Assembly: GCA_964023205.1 (NCBI GenBank)
Contig: OZ026842.1
Location: 8,525,407 to 8,589,406, forward strand
Reading direction: 5' to 3'
Origin: Lutraria lutraria
Lineage: Eukaryota; Mollusca; Bivalvia; Venerida; Mactridae
Length of the DNA: 64,000 bases
The notes under the pieces were generated by a model. That model was not told where the DNA came from and made no database searches. It saw only the letters and a program-made list of their open reading frames with translations. Below, one piece after another: positions 1 to 15,000 of this stretch (positions within the stretch are counted from its first letter, which is position 1; every line of letters begins with the position of its first letter). Made by a program: the position numbers and the translations under genes.

Positions 1-62
1 AAAAATAAGTAATAAAGTAACAATAAGGGTTGTTGTAAATGAGATGTTGGCAATTCTATGTA

Positions 63-164
63 CAGTACAACCTCTCCAGAGCAGCCCTCTCTTGAGCAAC
101 AACCTCTCAACAACAACATACTTTTGTTACTCCCAAAGGGTGTTGCTTTGGAGAGGTTGCACTG
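63..164. mobile_element. CAACCTCTCC palindromic mini-element, copy 1
   Basis: Family with ends CAGTACAACCTCTCC and GGAGAGGTTGCACTG flanked by TA, internal GAGCAACAACCTC and CCCAAAGGGTGTTGCT; a Tc1/mariner-type MITE of about 100-180 bases. This copy is short and follows TA at 61-62. Confidence 0.8.
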
Positions 165-1397
165 TGTATGAAAAAATGTAAGTACCCTGCATACAATAAT
201 TACAGAATACATTGAGTCAAATTTCCAAAAGTCCACCACATAAAACTTGATTCTTGCAAGTACCGAATAAAGTGAAAAATTAATTATTGCTTCACAATAC
301 ATGTACTTACAATCCATCTACACTAAGAAATTGAGTATACAAATAAATGTTGGATGGAATACAAATGTATATTAAGAGATAGATGGAATACAAATTTTTA
401 TATTAAGTGTGTTCGATGATAATCTTTCAGTGCTAAGAAGTACACGATGGACTTTTAGAAGTTCGGGTCAGAGTAGACTAAAAACAAACAACAGCTAATC
501 TGGTAAATATGTAAAATATATAAACATGTATCTGTTATCATAGCACAGGCTAGTAAATGAATATGATATTTAATATAATCATACAAGTTGTAAGCAAATT
601 GGAGAAATAAAACTGATCTAACCTTGACAAATTTACCTAAATATGCCAAACGATCAGCACAAAATGTTAGTCTACTGTTACTGATCCAGCTGATGTACTC
701 AATCTTGTTTAACATAAATGAAAGGTGACTCCACAATCAAGATAAAACATTTACAACAGATATCATTATTTTCTGATATGAAAGGGATAAGTCTCGATAA
801 TTCCTCATTAAAAAATTATATATTTCACATAGATGAAATACAAGTACAAGACTTAGTATAATCATAAACATACAGTCATATAATAACCTAGGAAAATCAA
901 ATATATTCAAAGTCCTAAAAAGAAATCTGAATGTCCTTTATAATATGAGTTGGTTTTCTAGCTGAATCAGTAGCTAATCACAAACAAAATTTTATAAGAA
1001 GTGCACTAAATACTTGTAAAACATCAAAATTTTACACTACAAATTCATGTAAGGCCATCGAAAAAAAAGTCATGTTTATGGTTACCCAAGTGACTCATAT
1101 TTTTAGCAGCTACCCAGATGTTACTTACAGGAAAATCTCGTACATGTACAAAGTAATTGGGAATGATTTGTACCTGTTTTTCTCACTGAAGGATTATGTA
1201 ATTTTTAAAAAAAAAGTAAAGTTTAAACCTACAAAATTTAATCTTAATTTGGTCGAGTAACATTACACATGACATTTTTTTTATGCCTTTCATGAATGTA
1301 CAGTTGACTAGATAATAATCTCATTAATGAAATGAAAACATGGTAATATTTCTCTTACTTATCTGACTAAAATCTTCTAAATCTTGAACACAACAAA

Positions 1398-1625
1398 GAG
1401 TGTTTGTAAAACACGGATGCGCCCTAAAGGTCAACTAGATAGTAAGACTTTGACCTATTGAACTTTAAATCAATAGGGGTCATCTATATGTGATGACCAA
1501 CCTCCCAACCAAATCTGATGAGCTTAGACCAAATCCTTTTCTATTTATTTCCTGGACAAGGTTTGGTTACAGACCAACTGACTGACATGTGCAAAGCAAT
1601 ATATCCCCTTTTTTCAAAGGTGGCA
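1398..1625 (+). repeat. Dispersed repeat GTGTTTGT(G/A)AAACACGGATGC, copy 1
   Basis: Starts at a short hairpin GTGTTTGTAAAACAC, continues with GGGGTCATCTA and ATGACCAACC, and ends GCAAAGCAATATATCCCC. Other copies are at about 18283-18485, 29389-29768, 52318-52535 and 55893-56268, the last two on the minus strand. Confidence 0.75.
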
Positions 1626-3054
1626 AAATAATGTCAGTAAAGGCAACAAGACAAGTAATATAATGACTTGGATAACAAAATGAAAGTGATAACAGCAATA
1701 TAATGACTTGATGTCAATATGAAGGTGAGAATTGTAAAGAATGAATCTGTTGTAAAACAATGACAGGACACAATGCTAATGTTGAAAATACAACATGAAT
1801 TTAACATATGAAAATCATGAAGAATGATTGGAAAAACTTTACTACTTGAGCATAAAATTGATACACAGAGTCATACTTTATATATATATATATATTTAGC
1901 TTCAAGGGTGGAGGAAAGCGCTAGGCATATATCTGGGCATAACCACTGACCTTACAAATTTAAGCTAGTTGGACAGCTGCCACACATGCAAAACTCATCA
2001 AGCCCCAAATGTCATGAACAACCAACATATGAATGTTGATGACTGCAAGTGAAAGCGTTTTTATTTTATAGGCAAGGTAAAAGTTTGGTACAAACAAACA
2101 GACAGACAGGCCAAAAACAATATGCCTCCAGTCTGTCAATACAGGGGCATAAAAATGCCATTAGAATGAATTTCATAATGCCTAACAAGATCATTTACAG
2201 TGACTGGAGAGATAAGAATCTACAATTTAGAATTTACCTCAAATAAACTTAAGAATAGTTCAAACTAATTGAAAATAAAAGTCAAATGAGTTTTATTCTA
2301 AACTGTCCACTGGGATGTAAAAATGTGTTAATTAACAGCTGTAATAATGGAAGAGCAATAATCGTATAAATATAAACAATGAACAAACAATAATGGGCAA
2401 TAAAAGCTGCCAAAGAGAATGAGCTGATAGCTTTGTAGGACATTTTACTTTAATACACAGACATAAAGCCCTATTTTTATTTATAAAATCTATGCCATTC
2501 CTTTTCTTCATCACATAACTCAATCGTTGGATACCCATGGTTGCTGAATCCAATCCGCTACACATATCACCAGTAAAAGTTTTCATTATCAGTTTGCTGT
2601 TTTGATAGAACAGAATAGAATATACATCAACCAAACGAAACGAGGCTAACATTTTCAATACTCTCAGATAAGGTTGCCATGTCTATAATGAAACCGATAT
2701 AGTTTTACTACAAGCAGTTTGATTGGCTGTCAAGCTCTTTACAAGCTAGTACTGCATCCAGTCAGGATACGGCAATGATTATCCAAGTATTAAAAAAGCG
2801 AATAGATATTGAAAAATCCCACAGGTGATGTTTGTAGCGCAGTGGAGTCAGCAAATGGGGATATCCAATGATGCACATAACTCAATCATTCAGACATAAA
2901 CTGCCCTCATACAAAGCAAAAGACAAGACAATAACATTGTATAAAAGTAAAAAAAGATATTTTCAATGATAACAGGTGAAATTACTCTGTAATGATTACA
3001 AGAGATTTAACTCCCTTGAAAAAAGGCATTTAAAAAAACTTATTTGAAAGGGAG

Positions 3055-6000
3055 CTAACTCTTTACAAAAGGTTTGCAAATAAGACCATACTGCTGTTTA
3101 TACTGTGTTCTCAGATCTTCGAGTCTGGCTATAAGCTCGGTGGAGATATTGCACTTAGCTTGATGAAACCAATTTTGAATCATATCCAAACATGATGGGT
3201 ACAGGGGAGATAACTCAATCAATGTTTCCAGACAACACACAAGTACTTGATCATTACCAGGTTTGTGACACAGAATTGGTAATAACCAGTTTTTGATAAC
3301 ATGTTGGTAATCTCGCTCACGTATTGTCGAAGCATGAGCGTTCAATACATAACCTGAAAAAACAACACAATGTGACATTGATAAAATAAGACAAAGAAAA
3401 TATGAGCTAAAAGTTTTTGCTTTAGACACCGTGCCATGTTGGAAACAGTTGCTGAATATTCAAAGGTTCGTCAACAAAATTTTCAGTAATGTAAATTAAA
3501 CAAGAGCGCCGCAAGCAGTGTCAACCCTCTTCTGTTCACCGCCTCAGTGAGATCTATCCATCTATGAAGTTTCATGTTGCTACTTCTTATAGCTTCTGAG
3601 TTATAAGCAGACACATGATTATCTTATCTTTCATGTAAACAAAATTTCAGGGATGAATTTTTTTTTTTATGAGAAAAAGTGAAATAATTTCATCTTTTTT
3701 TCTTCAAGGTTTAATGTTGTAGCATCAGCCAAGGTCATATATACTTTCCCTGTTTTAATGGTGGAGGGCGACACCAGGTAGACACCAGGGCAGGATCTTA
3801 AATAAGATTTTTTTATCCCAGATGGGATTTGAACTCACAGTGGTAAGGGGTTAGCAATAACTTGTCAGAGACTATAACCACTCTACCAGGGAGGGCCCTG
3901 AAAGGACATAATCAACAACTAGAGTGCTAGGTCACAAAATACGCCCGTCAAGGGGCATAACTCAGAAGTGCCTCAGATGATTAGGCTGGTTATCGAACTT
4001 GACTGAGATCTCATGACCATAAATATTTCCATCAAGTTTTGTGAGGATCTGAATAAAGCTTTTTGGATAAGAGAGCAGACTTCATTGTGGACTAACCACA
4101 GTCTATCCACAATAGATAATAAAATATACTCACTTGTTACTCTCAGAACAGCACACATATATTTTGGAGAGATTGGTTTCGTAATTAATTTTGCTGTGTA
4201 TTTATTAGAAGCTGTTTGTAGACCATGCCTATCAATAAAGTTCACTTTCACCCAAGTCCATTGTTTACTTGCACACAGCAGATTCAAAGCAGTTGTCAGT
4301 TCAAACACTGCAACTGAAATTGATAAGGTTTTTTCAAAATTATTCTTCATAGCTTTTAGGAAAAAAACTCAAAAAGTCCATCTATAGCATACTTTTTAAT
4401 GACAATACATAGGCTAGAAAAGTTTTTTTTTACCCGAATCTCCCTATTTTTTGGCACCAAGTGTTTATTACAATAGAATCCAAAGCATGAATTATAAAAA
4501 TAAAGAACTAGAATAAGAACTAGGTAACAATTATTAATCCATGCATTGTTTTTACTAAAATGATTATGTTATGTGCCAGGTGAACACAAACTGATACACT
4601 CTGAATTTTCTTATGAATTATTATCACAGATAACAGAATTAATTTTTCTACAACTAACATAGTAAAATTTCTTTTTTCTGATTGATACAAAAATTAACTT
4701 ACGGTCATTGACAGATTCCTCACAAGTACTATTATGTAGTTTGACAAACAACGTTTTGAGAACCAACTCAGCATTACCACATACACCCGACCAAAGACAC
4801 AATTTCTTCAAGACTATTAGTATCTACAATATAGTGAATTAACATATAAATCAGGAATAGAGCAGTAAGTTTTTTACAAATAGTCTGGACATGAATCCCC
4901 CCGCTGACATTTAGTCAAAAAGGAGCCATAACTCCTGCAAAAATGCTTGGATTTTAATGGAAATACAACTTGACCTCAATATTATATGCCTTCATGTAAA
5001 ATATGAAATCAATCCATGAAATGTTTCCTGAGTTATCACTCTGAAACAAAAATTTGCACAGAGGGATGGGCGGACAGGGTACATTTTATGCCCTTCTACC
5101 ATTTCCAATGGCGGGGGGGCATAAAAATACAAAGATGTGATTAAGAGGAGTGTAACCTCTGCTACAAAGGTCAAGGTCACACTGTGGGTGCTGAACATCA
5201 CTTTGAATCGTCAACTTATTATATTCCATGTAGAAATAAAAATCCGAATAAGTTTAAAGTCATGTCTTGGACAATACTTGAATGAAGAAAAAAAACAGTA
5301 AGAATGAACAGAAAGACAATGAAGAGTAAAATGACAAAAAAAAAGTTGTCAACTTAGGTTGAAAATTTGATTTGATATTTACCTTTTTAGATAATTCATC
5401 CTCCATGAGCTGAAGCCTTTCTGTAATGAGTTCTTCAAGTACGAGAATGAGTCCATGACTGACCACAGAGTCTGGACGGTCAGCCGGATTCTTCCTCAGT
5501 ATTTCTGGCCATACACTGACCACAGGAACAAGGAAGAGAATAAAATTAATGTGAGTACATGTGACTAACTGATAAAGCATTAGTCGAGCTAACTCAAGGT
5601 CACCTTGTACTGCACATAGAGCAATAAATAGACGACATTGAGCCATTTTTCCAATAACATTCACAGTGAGGTTGCGACATAAAACTGTATCCCAGGCATT
5701 TCTCATCAGTTCCGCTTTCTTCTGCAATTAAAAAAAGACTAATTATAAAAGGACCTATAATGGTTCTGAGCTACAAATCAATACAGTACAACCTCTCCAT
5801 AGGGGCCCTCTCTTGAGCAACAACCTCTCTTCAATAACATCATGATTTTTTCCTACTGTGTGGTCTAACTATTAATTCAACCTCTCTAGAGCAACAACCT
5901 GCCAATAACAACATAATTTGCCAATCCCAAAGGGTGTTACTCTAGACAGGTTGCATTGTAATTGTATACATTAATTTTGTCAATTGTTAGCCTTAGATGG

Positions 6001-9000
6001 ACGCATCACAGTAAGTACAGTCATGTTAGCACATAGCAATTAGAACTTTCTCTGATATTTTTATAGAAATAAATGGTAAATGAATTAAGAATGACTGATG
6101 AGTTAAAACTCATTTTTGTAGCAAGCGCTTAAAGTAAAATCATATAATTAATGCGCAAATTGGCTGACACATGTCAGAAATTCATGTACTCCATTAGTGA
6201 AATATACAGACATACTACATACATACATACATACATAAATATTAAAGATGAAATGACAGTTTAAAGTCAAACCAATGAAAATTAGTAAACTGAACAATTA
6301 TAAAAATATTACAATAGTAATAAGATGCTTAATATGTAGGTAGTGAAATAAACTAAAACAAATTTGATATGAATAACAAAACTTCGCATTTATGTAATAA
6401 TTACAGTAATTACAATAGGAAATTAAAAATCGTGAAATAAAAATGATGAAATTAAGATCACTGACATTAAATAAAAATCATGAAATAAAAAACTTACAAT
6501 GAATTTATTATCCTGTAGATGACGGATAAGATAAACAGCTCTCTTCTCTACATCACTAAGAAATGGAAAATCTGTATGAATGTCTAGATAAGCATCGGTG
6601 ACACAATTCTCAAACACAACATCCAGTGGATCTGTCATCACTCGGCCAATACACTGAAAACAACAGACAGATTGACATACTGTTTCATAAAACAACAAAC
6701 AAACAGTGAATAATACCTGATATCCAATACAGATATGACATATATCTTCCATATGTTGTTTTACAGTCCATTTGACAGCTACTGTCATTTCAGAGCTGCC
6801 CAAGAGACAGGGGAGAGAAGATACAGGAGAACAGGGCATTCATATTCCTACACTTTTCGAACAGTTTTTCCTGATTCTTTATTGTGCCTGGTGTAAAGCA
6901 TAGATACATGCTTCACCTGTTACCTGTCACTTTCATAACATAGAACTTGGCTCTGTAGCTAGGATGGGGACACTGAAAAAGCGTCTCTGAAATATTGAAA
7001 GGCAGAACCGAGATTTGAATCCAAGACCTTGCGTTCAGTAGGCTAGCGCCATACCACAAAACTACCAATCACCACACAGATATTGCAGATAGTAAGGAAC
7101 AAGCTATCATTAGAGGTATTTTATTGAACACATGTAAAATTATAGATGAATACCTCTAGACAGCTCAGTAGTATTACGTTTCCTACAAAACGTTCACCAT
7201 GTACCTCTGTAACCATGGAAACAAAATGTTCTGCAGTTTCAGGTGACTTCAAGAAAGTCTGCATTCTTTTTGTATCTTCTGAAATATAGAAAACTATCAC
7301 ATTTTATTTCTGATATACAGTAAAACCATGAAAGAGCGGCCCTCATTTGAGCAAAAACCTTTCAAAAACAGCATGATTTCTTCCCATCGCATGATTTAAC
7401 AATCAATTTAACCTCTCTAGAGCAACAACCTCAAAACAAAATCATAATTTTGCTACTCCTAAAGGATGTCGCTTAGGAGAAGTTGCACTGTACTTCCTAG
7501 CAACAGATTCTATGTGCACAGAAATATATTCAAACAAATGTAAAAACATTACAACAAGCATGTCCTTAAGATATTGCTCACATACATACAGTAGTATGAC
7601 CTTTCATACTGTATTTTCATTTATTTTTACAAAAATGGGTATTTCGTGGGGACATAAATTCATGGATTTTGATTTTTGAATAAAAATACAATATCTTTTC
7701 ATTTAAATTCGTGGGGATTTGATTTCGTAGATTAGCTGACCCACAAAATTAAATCCCCAAAGAAAATTAATGATTCCACAGTATTCCCTTGTAATTCTCT
7801 TCAGTCCAGTTATTTTACTCGTGGCCTCTGACGTTATGGTCTCAAGGTTTACTAGCTTACAGAAGGCCTTAGGTTCCACCCAGGTGTAAGTCTAGGTGTC
7901 TTTGTCCATTGTTAAAGGTGGAAAAGTTGCTAAGGGACCCTGGCTGTTGGTAAGATGTTAAACACCAATGATAAAAACAAACAATTTCACTAACCTTTGC
8001 TGATACTGCTGTCAGTTTTCTGTTTTCTAAAAGAGCTTTGTTTGCACTGAAAGGGATGAAATAAAAAGATGTGAACTTAAATCTGAGATGCCACCTGAAT
8101 ACTTGAAGGGTATGAGTGCAAGAAGGGCCTGTCTCCATTTTGAAAGATAGATAGGTACCCTCTTGCACTGACCACTTCAATTTTCTTGTATTCTATCAAT
8201 CAATAGTAAAACATTATTATCTCGACTAAATAATAACATGACATTGTTTTCAATAAGAGGAAGCTAGCTTAGAAGTGAAAACTGGCTGCCAGGAAATCCC
8301 AAATATATGATTTACATTGTTGGCAATGAGCATGGAAAACCTCCTAAGAACTGTCAAGGTCTGGCCTCTTACAGGAAAACTTAATGAAAACCCCGACATT
8401 ACACTCACAGATTTCTTTTCTTTTGTATCTTTATTACCACTATCAGCACTTCTACGTTTTCTACCAGGTAATACAGGTGGTAGGGGAGGAGCATCAATAA
8501 TTGGCACTTTTCTGAAAACAAAATACAACCTTTGATAATCAGCATTTTTTCCCTTCTTTGTTTGGTACCGGTAAAAGCTACTTTCAAAATTTGAAAGAAT
8601 GATCCATTTCCCGTATTTCAAAGGACAGAAATTCCTAAAAATGGTACATATGCTTTTACAATTCATCGCATCCATGCGGCTCTCACTTCGGTCAACTTTT
8701 AGCCGTAATAAATTGCTTCCAGTCATGTTTGCAATAATAGTAAATATTATTGGACTGTTGTCTTTGTTTTTAAAACATTCCCAATTTATTATTTAAAAAA
8801 AAAAAATTTGGGTCAAAACGTGATATTTTTTCCCCAAATTTGTACGGTACCGTTTCCTTTCCCAATCAGGCAAAAAATCACTAATAATAACATTTTTTTA
8901 AAATGGTTGGAAGCATGCACTATTTACTAATTTTTCTTTTATATGTTGAATGTAAAAGTTACTGAAATGAAATAGGATTTATTTCAATAAAGCAAATACA

Positions 9001-12000
9001 GTACTTTGCAATAAACTTGCCTATTAAAACGCACTTAAGTAAGAAGTGTTTAAGAGTTTCCAAATTGACTTTGATCATTTGATTGAGGCATTTATGCCAC
9101 AAATTTATGAAAGGTTAACTTTAACAGCTGAATAAATGTGATGTAAACTAAGCATATACATACTGAGATTTACTCGGTTTATGAGCAACTCGAGTCTTTT
9201 TCTTGAAGGCAAGGTTATCATGCCCTGTCGGTAATTCTTCTAATATGCTATGATCTCCTTTCTCAACCATATTTATACCAGGTGTTGCCTTTGGTTCTAC
9301 ATCAGACTTTGCATTCATAGTTCTATCACTAGGTTTTAAATCTTTTGGTGTGTTATGATATTCAGCATGAATACTGCTGTCAACTACACTTTTATCAATA
9401 ATCGGTTGAGTATTGATGGCATTCTTATCTTTACTGACTTCTGCCTTCTTTCTCAAGATTTTTTCCACTAGTGCACTCTTTCTTACAGGGACAATATCTG
9501 AGTTTGAACATTTGCCATTCCCAGATTTTCTTACCAACGAAGTTCTTTTCTTCGCAAATTTACCCACTGTAACAGGAGAAGTATTGCCATTTGTTCTATT
9601 CACAGACAATTTGCTTCTAGTAATTACAATAGCATCATCAACTTCTGTTTTAAATCTCTTGTCACATTCATCCATGATGTTCCTTTCTATTTTGATATTC
9701 TTCCTTGCGTTATGAACACTTTTCACATGTTTAATTTGACTGTGCCTTACTACCGGAGATTTTACTGGGCTAATCATTCCTGGTAAGGGTGACATTTTCA
9801 AATTTTCCACCTTGACATGAGTCAATTTTCCAGCATTAGTAAGGTTTTTATTAGCACTATCACTTTCAATCTTAACATTACCATAAACTGAAGCATTAGG
9901 AGTCAACACTGAACTTTTAATTGTTTTCTGTAAAGCTTTCCCCTTTGTTTTGGATTCATGAGAATTGTTTATTGTTTTGTTATTGCACAGTTCATCACTA
10001 ATATCTTGAATGTCATTGTTGGAATACTGTTCACCTTTATTTAACACAGGTTCATCTGTTAATTCATTTTCTTCTTTCACAACTTTCTTACCAAGTTCAT
10101 CATCAACTTCATCTTCCAGTTCTTTCACTGGTGAAGGTGGTAATGGAGATACAGGGTTTAGAAAATCAAACCTTGACAGAAACATGTCCGACATTGGTGA
10201 ATCACTACCAAGAGTACCAAGACTTGCAATGGATGATCTTGATGAGTCATCTTCAACAGTAGCAAATTGTCCTGCAACATTTCCAGAATGTCCACTTATT
10301 TCAAAGTTTTTGTCATCCGTTTCCATAAAGGAAACTTCTTCACTTTTACATATTATTTCAGAATTATGTTCTAAACTCTCAGGCTTCATATATGAAGTAA
10401 ATATTTGAGGGTTTGTGGAATGTATGTCAGATTTGACAGATACATCTGGAGTTACTGTATTAGATTTGTATTCATTACAATTAAGCTCAAGAGAGACTTG
10501 AGACTGATGCTCAGTTGTATCATTAAAATTATCATGCTCGTCATCCAGAATATCTTCAACACCAAATATGATGTTACCAGCAGTTTCATAAATATGTTTA
10601 TCATCAGATTCATCTATGCTTACTTTTTTATCAATGGTTTTAGAGTTTTGGTTTTCTTCCCTATCTTCAATAATTGTATCACAAGATCCAGGTTCCAATA
10701 CGAAGAGTTTTGCAGGAGAACTCCTCAGAGAAACACCACTCTCAGTACTAGACATGCGCTCAAGGGATAAAGAATTAACACTAAATCCAGTGCTTAGTTG
10801 TCTTGTGGGAGAAATTTTATCACTTTCATCATCTTTGCTGTTTTCAGGTACTTGTAATGAATTTGAAGCTTCAAGTCCTTTATTAGATGTAGCACAAGTA
10901 ACACTATCATCATTTACAACTTCTTCAACAACAGCCATTTTATCTTCTGTTAATACAGCTTTGTCTTTATCAATATTAGCATCAATATCATTGTGTAAAC
11001 CACCACTTTTATCTTTTTTAACTAGGAGCTGTTCTTTAGCTTCTTTTAAATCACATTCAAAAGAAGAAACACACAAATTTGCATTTGTGTCAGTTGTTTC
11101 ATTTGCAATAGATTTTTCATTTGTACGCAATTCCACTTCAGAGTCTGTATTTGATCCACCAATGTTTGTATCATTTGGAGTATATGATTGATTCCAATTC
11201 GTGGTCATACTATTTTTTTCATGAAATTCTGAATCACGGTCTCTATATTTGCAATTTTTTCTAATTTTCTTTCTTAGCTTTTTCTTGTATTTCGAACTTA
11301 GTTCAGGTTTTTGTATGTCTTGGTTATTGCCCTGCTCTCTAGAAAGTAATTCATAATCATTGAGATAATTCAAATCATCAATTTCATTTGATAATGTTCC
11401 AGCAGATGATCGTTGGAATGGAATAAATTTGTAAGGTCCAAACTTGTCTTTAACCACTTCTCTCTTTCCCCTCGTAGTTTGCTGGTCCTCAAATAAATGT
11501 GAAGGTCCAGCATTCACGGAAACAGCCTCTTGGCGTACAAGGCATGTTTGTTTTGGCACTGGCTTAGAAACATCAGTCTTAGTATGAACATCATCCTTTA
11601 CATCTAATTTATCAGTTTTCTCTTTCATTTTATCAGCATTACCAAATTTCTCAGGATCACAGGTATGGACAATATTTTCAGTAGCAGACAAATCATTTGC
11701 ATTATTTTTTGATTTCAAAGGTTCACTGTCTACTTCGTCCTGCATTTTTACACTTAGCGAGGATAAACTACTGGCATAGGAGTTATCAACTTTAGGTTTT
11801 TCCAAAACATCAGATTCTATTATTTTTTCAACATCTTTTAAAACAGCCCTGTTACTGGAAATAGATTCAGAGAGATCTTTACTTAATGCATCAGGTGTTT
11901 CAGAGCAACTGGCACTGTCCTCTTTCTTGTCGGAAGGTTGAGAGGCAGGATGAATGTCTTTCTTTTTCTGATCTATATCTGATTCTGCCTCACTTGTTTC

Positions 12001-15000
12001 ACTATCAAGTTTGCTTTTTATTCGAGCACTCCTTCTTATAGCAGGTGCTCTAGTAACAGTTTTAATTGGATTTATATTAGTCTCATTTCCTTCTGCTTTT
12101 ATCAAATGACTAGAATCTCCCTTCAAAGACTTTGTGGACACTAAAGCACCAGTTATTTTCTCAGTATTAGATAAACCAAGGTTACTAGACTCTTCCATCT
12201 CTCTAACACCACAATATTTCTTTTCAACACATTTTTCATTGCCTCTAGCATTTTCAGTGTTTTCTGGCATATTTACCTCTGCATTCATTTCAATTAGCTC
12301 ATTAACTTTAATATCGGATGAATCTATGTCTTTGTTTATCTCACTATCACAGATGTGTTCATTATCATTAATATCAGCTGCTTCCACCTTGGACAACACA
12401 GTTTTTATGCCTGGCTCTGTGGAAGTGAGATCTTCAGACCTTTCGGGACTTTGGAGAGTAAGAGTGGCCTGAAAATGATTTTTCAATAGATTATGACTGT
12501 ATGGAGCAAGAATTTCATGAAATAAACAAACTGTTCCTCATTCGATCACTCTTAAGTGAAAATTCAGTACAAAACAGACTTTCAATACATTTATTTCTGT
12601 AGTAGAGGAAACTTGATAACATAACATATATGAACAACACTTTCCCAGTTTGGGAGACATAATTTTCTGATGTCAAGCAAGAATGGCCTCCCTTTCAATT
12701 TGTGTCATTAAAACAGGAAGAAAGATATTCCAAATACCTCAAGTTCTTCATTATCATGTTTATTGTCTTCATTAAAATCCAGAAGTTGTTGTTCTAAATC
12801 ATCAGCAATATCTGAATCATTACCGTCCACATCATTCTAAAAGTAATAAATATAAAAAAACAAACGTAAGATACATGACTAATGTAAATAATAGATAAAC
12901 ATTGCTCATGAGTGACACTTTTTACCAGACAGCTTGTAAAAATTGATTTTGTTTCATAAAGAAGAACTGCATTTCTGACTTGAAATGACAGTGGATCATT
13001 CCCAAACTTTTTAGTAGTGTAGGACACTTTCATCAGTTCTTTATTTTTCAAGAGTAAGACTATGCACATCATTGTATTATTATATCATGTGACTATAATA
13101 TCATGTGACTTTAATACCATGTGACTATAATTATATCATGTGACTATAATAACGGGACAATCTTCCTGAATGCTAATGAATTTGAAAAAAAGTTTTATCA
13201 GCAGTGATGCCATAGCAAAGTGAGAAGATTATTGTGAGTTTTTGGAAGAGAATAAGAGGGATAACTAGAAATGTACCAGGAAGAAACGAACGTGCCAGCT
13301 GACAGCTAACTCAAAAGGGACCTTAACTCCTGTGAAAAAGTTACATTTTTAACAGAAATTGATCTTGACCTGTATTTTATATTGTATTATACTATACACC
13401 TTTATGTAATATATGAAACCAATCCATAAAATATTTCTTGAGTTATTGCTTGGAAACCAAAATTTGAATATAAGGATGGAAGGATAGACAGGAGTAATAC
13501 TTTATGCACATTCAGCAATTTTGAATGTCGGGGGCATCACAACGAGCCTATACTATACAATACCTGATCAACAAAACAAGCTGGTGAAGGTGGTAGAGGA
13601 GATATACACTGTGTAATAGGACTAAATGTCCATGTTACACTACATAAACTCTCATTATCATCTGTATCATCAAAACTGCTTTCATCATCAGAAACAAGCT
13701 TCCGTATACTCTGAGTGGGTGGAGCTAGTGCTGTAAATACACAGAAAATAGAGTTTTGTACTTTAATGTTGCTGAGTAACTGCAGTGAATATACAGATAT
13801 AGTGTTGTAAACTCATAATTCATCTGTGTGTTTAAACATTAACCAGCTCTCTTTTCGAAATTATATAACCTAGGGGCATGTGCTCTGCCTACTGAGTTTA
13901 TCTGGTGGCTCATTCATTCTAACATAATTAATCAGCACTTATTAAGTAATATATGAAACAGACAGCTTAAGATATATGCTTTATTCTTACAAGTAAAACA
14001 TTGTCTCAGAAACACATTCATACCATTATGGGAAGTTCCAGGTTGAAATAAGTGTTGCCTTTTATTGATGGGTGATTTTTTGGGACTACCCAATCTACCA
14101 AACCTTGGACTGTGATAAGGAGACTTGACTGGACTGTTCCTTCTTCTAATTTTTGGACTTTTACCTATAAAAGTAAAAGCTCCATTAAACATTTTAAAGA
14201 ACAATTGTGACTAGATGTCAACTAATGTAAACAGATGATAAACATTACAATTATTATACCAAAATTAAATTATTCCAAATTAATTTGGATAAAATCTTAT
14301 TATTGATACATCTTGGTCATTCTACTCAAAAATGCCTGCAATATGCATAAGCAAAATTTTCTTAACAGGCGTAACATAATCATATGTAAGTGTTAATCTA
14401 ATGTCACTAGAATATCAATTAGTTACCTTTCTCATTAAGTGATTTATTTAGCTCTTCAATGTGTTTATTTGCAAGCTCTAATTTTTTCCCCAGTTTTTCT
14501 TCAGCTGTTATTAAACTGGTGTTGTCTTTCTTTAAACCATCGTTTTCTTTCTTCAACATAGTAATCTCATCTGAAAGTAAACAATTAAGTAAGAAAATTT
14601 GGTTGTGACTAAATGTAGCATCTAAGATTTAATGGTGTCACAACCTGCAACATCTATGATTTAATGGCATCACAAAATGTAGCATTTAAGATTTAATGGC
14701 GTCACAACCAGTAATATCTGAGGTTTAATGGTGTCTCAATGTCACAACCTGTATCATTTAAGATCTAATGGTGTCACAACCTGTAGCATCTAAGATTTAA
14801 TGGTGTCAAAACATGTAGCATCTGAGATTTAATGGTGTCAAAACCTGTTGTACCTATGATTTTAATGGTGTCACGACCTGTAGTATCTAAGATCCAATGG
14901 TGTCTCAACCTGTAGTACCTCCGATTTACAACCAGTAGTACCTAAGATTTAATGGTGTCATAACCATTAGCACCTACGACTTACAACCAGTATTATCTAA

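Larger units (their letters stand above)
1..3054. other. 3' flank of ICE1, no supported gene
   Basis: No convincing gene is visible. The stretch holds one CAACCTCTCC-type palindromic mini-element (63-164), one copy of a dispersed repeat (about 1398-1625), a TA dinucleotide run near 1877-1895 and part of another dispersed repeat near 2030-2120. Read on the minus strand, AATAAA hexamers lie at 2476-2481 and 2292-2297 and could serve as ICE1 poly(A) signals, which would put the ICE1 3' UTR at roughly 600-800 bases. Open frames here are short and show no family resemblance. Confidence 0.6.

Noticed and set aside
455..736. Minus-strand open frame of 93 codons with a possible exon (IEYISWISNSRLTFCADRLA) before GTAAAT or GTTAGA donors.
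   Set aside because: It reads a little like protein, and a gene cut by the window edge is possible, but the acceptor is unclear and I recognise no family. Too weak to list as a gene.
3712..3899. Possible tRNA gene on the minus strand.
   Set aside because: A and B boxes are present, but the arms do not pair into a cloverleaf and the sequence continues into a SINE body.
5527..5572. A 43-base pseudo-intron (GTACTC...GTCAG) within ICE1 exon 5721-5383.
   Set aside because: Removing it would break the frame, while reading through gives a continuous helix matching the family (ILFLVPVVSVWPEIL).
8250..8726. 158-codon minus-strand open frame around 8409-8511.
   Set aside because: Only 8511-8409 fits splice signals and phase as an ICE1 exon; the rest is intron read-through.
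10010..12472. Several long plus-strand open frames (for example 10010-10408, 10616-11191, 12134-12472).
   Set aside because: They are the complement of the giant ICE1 exon, whose codon content leaves antisense frames open. No signals support them.
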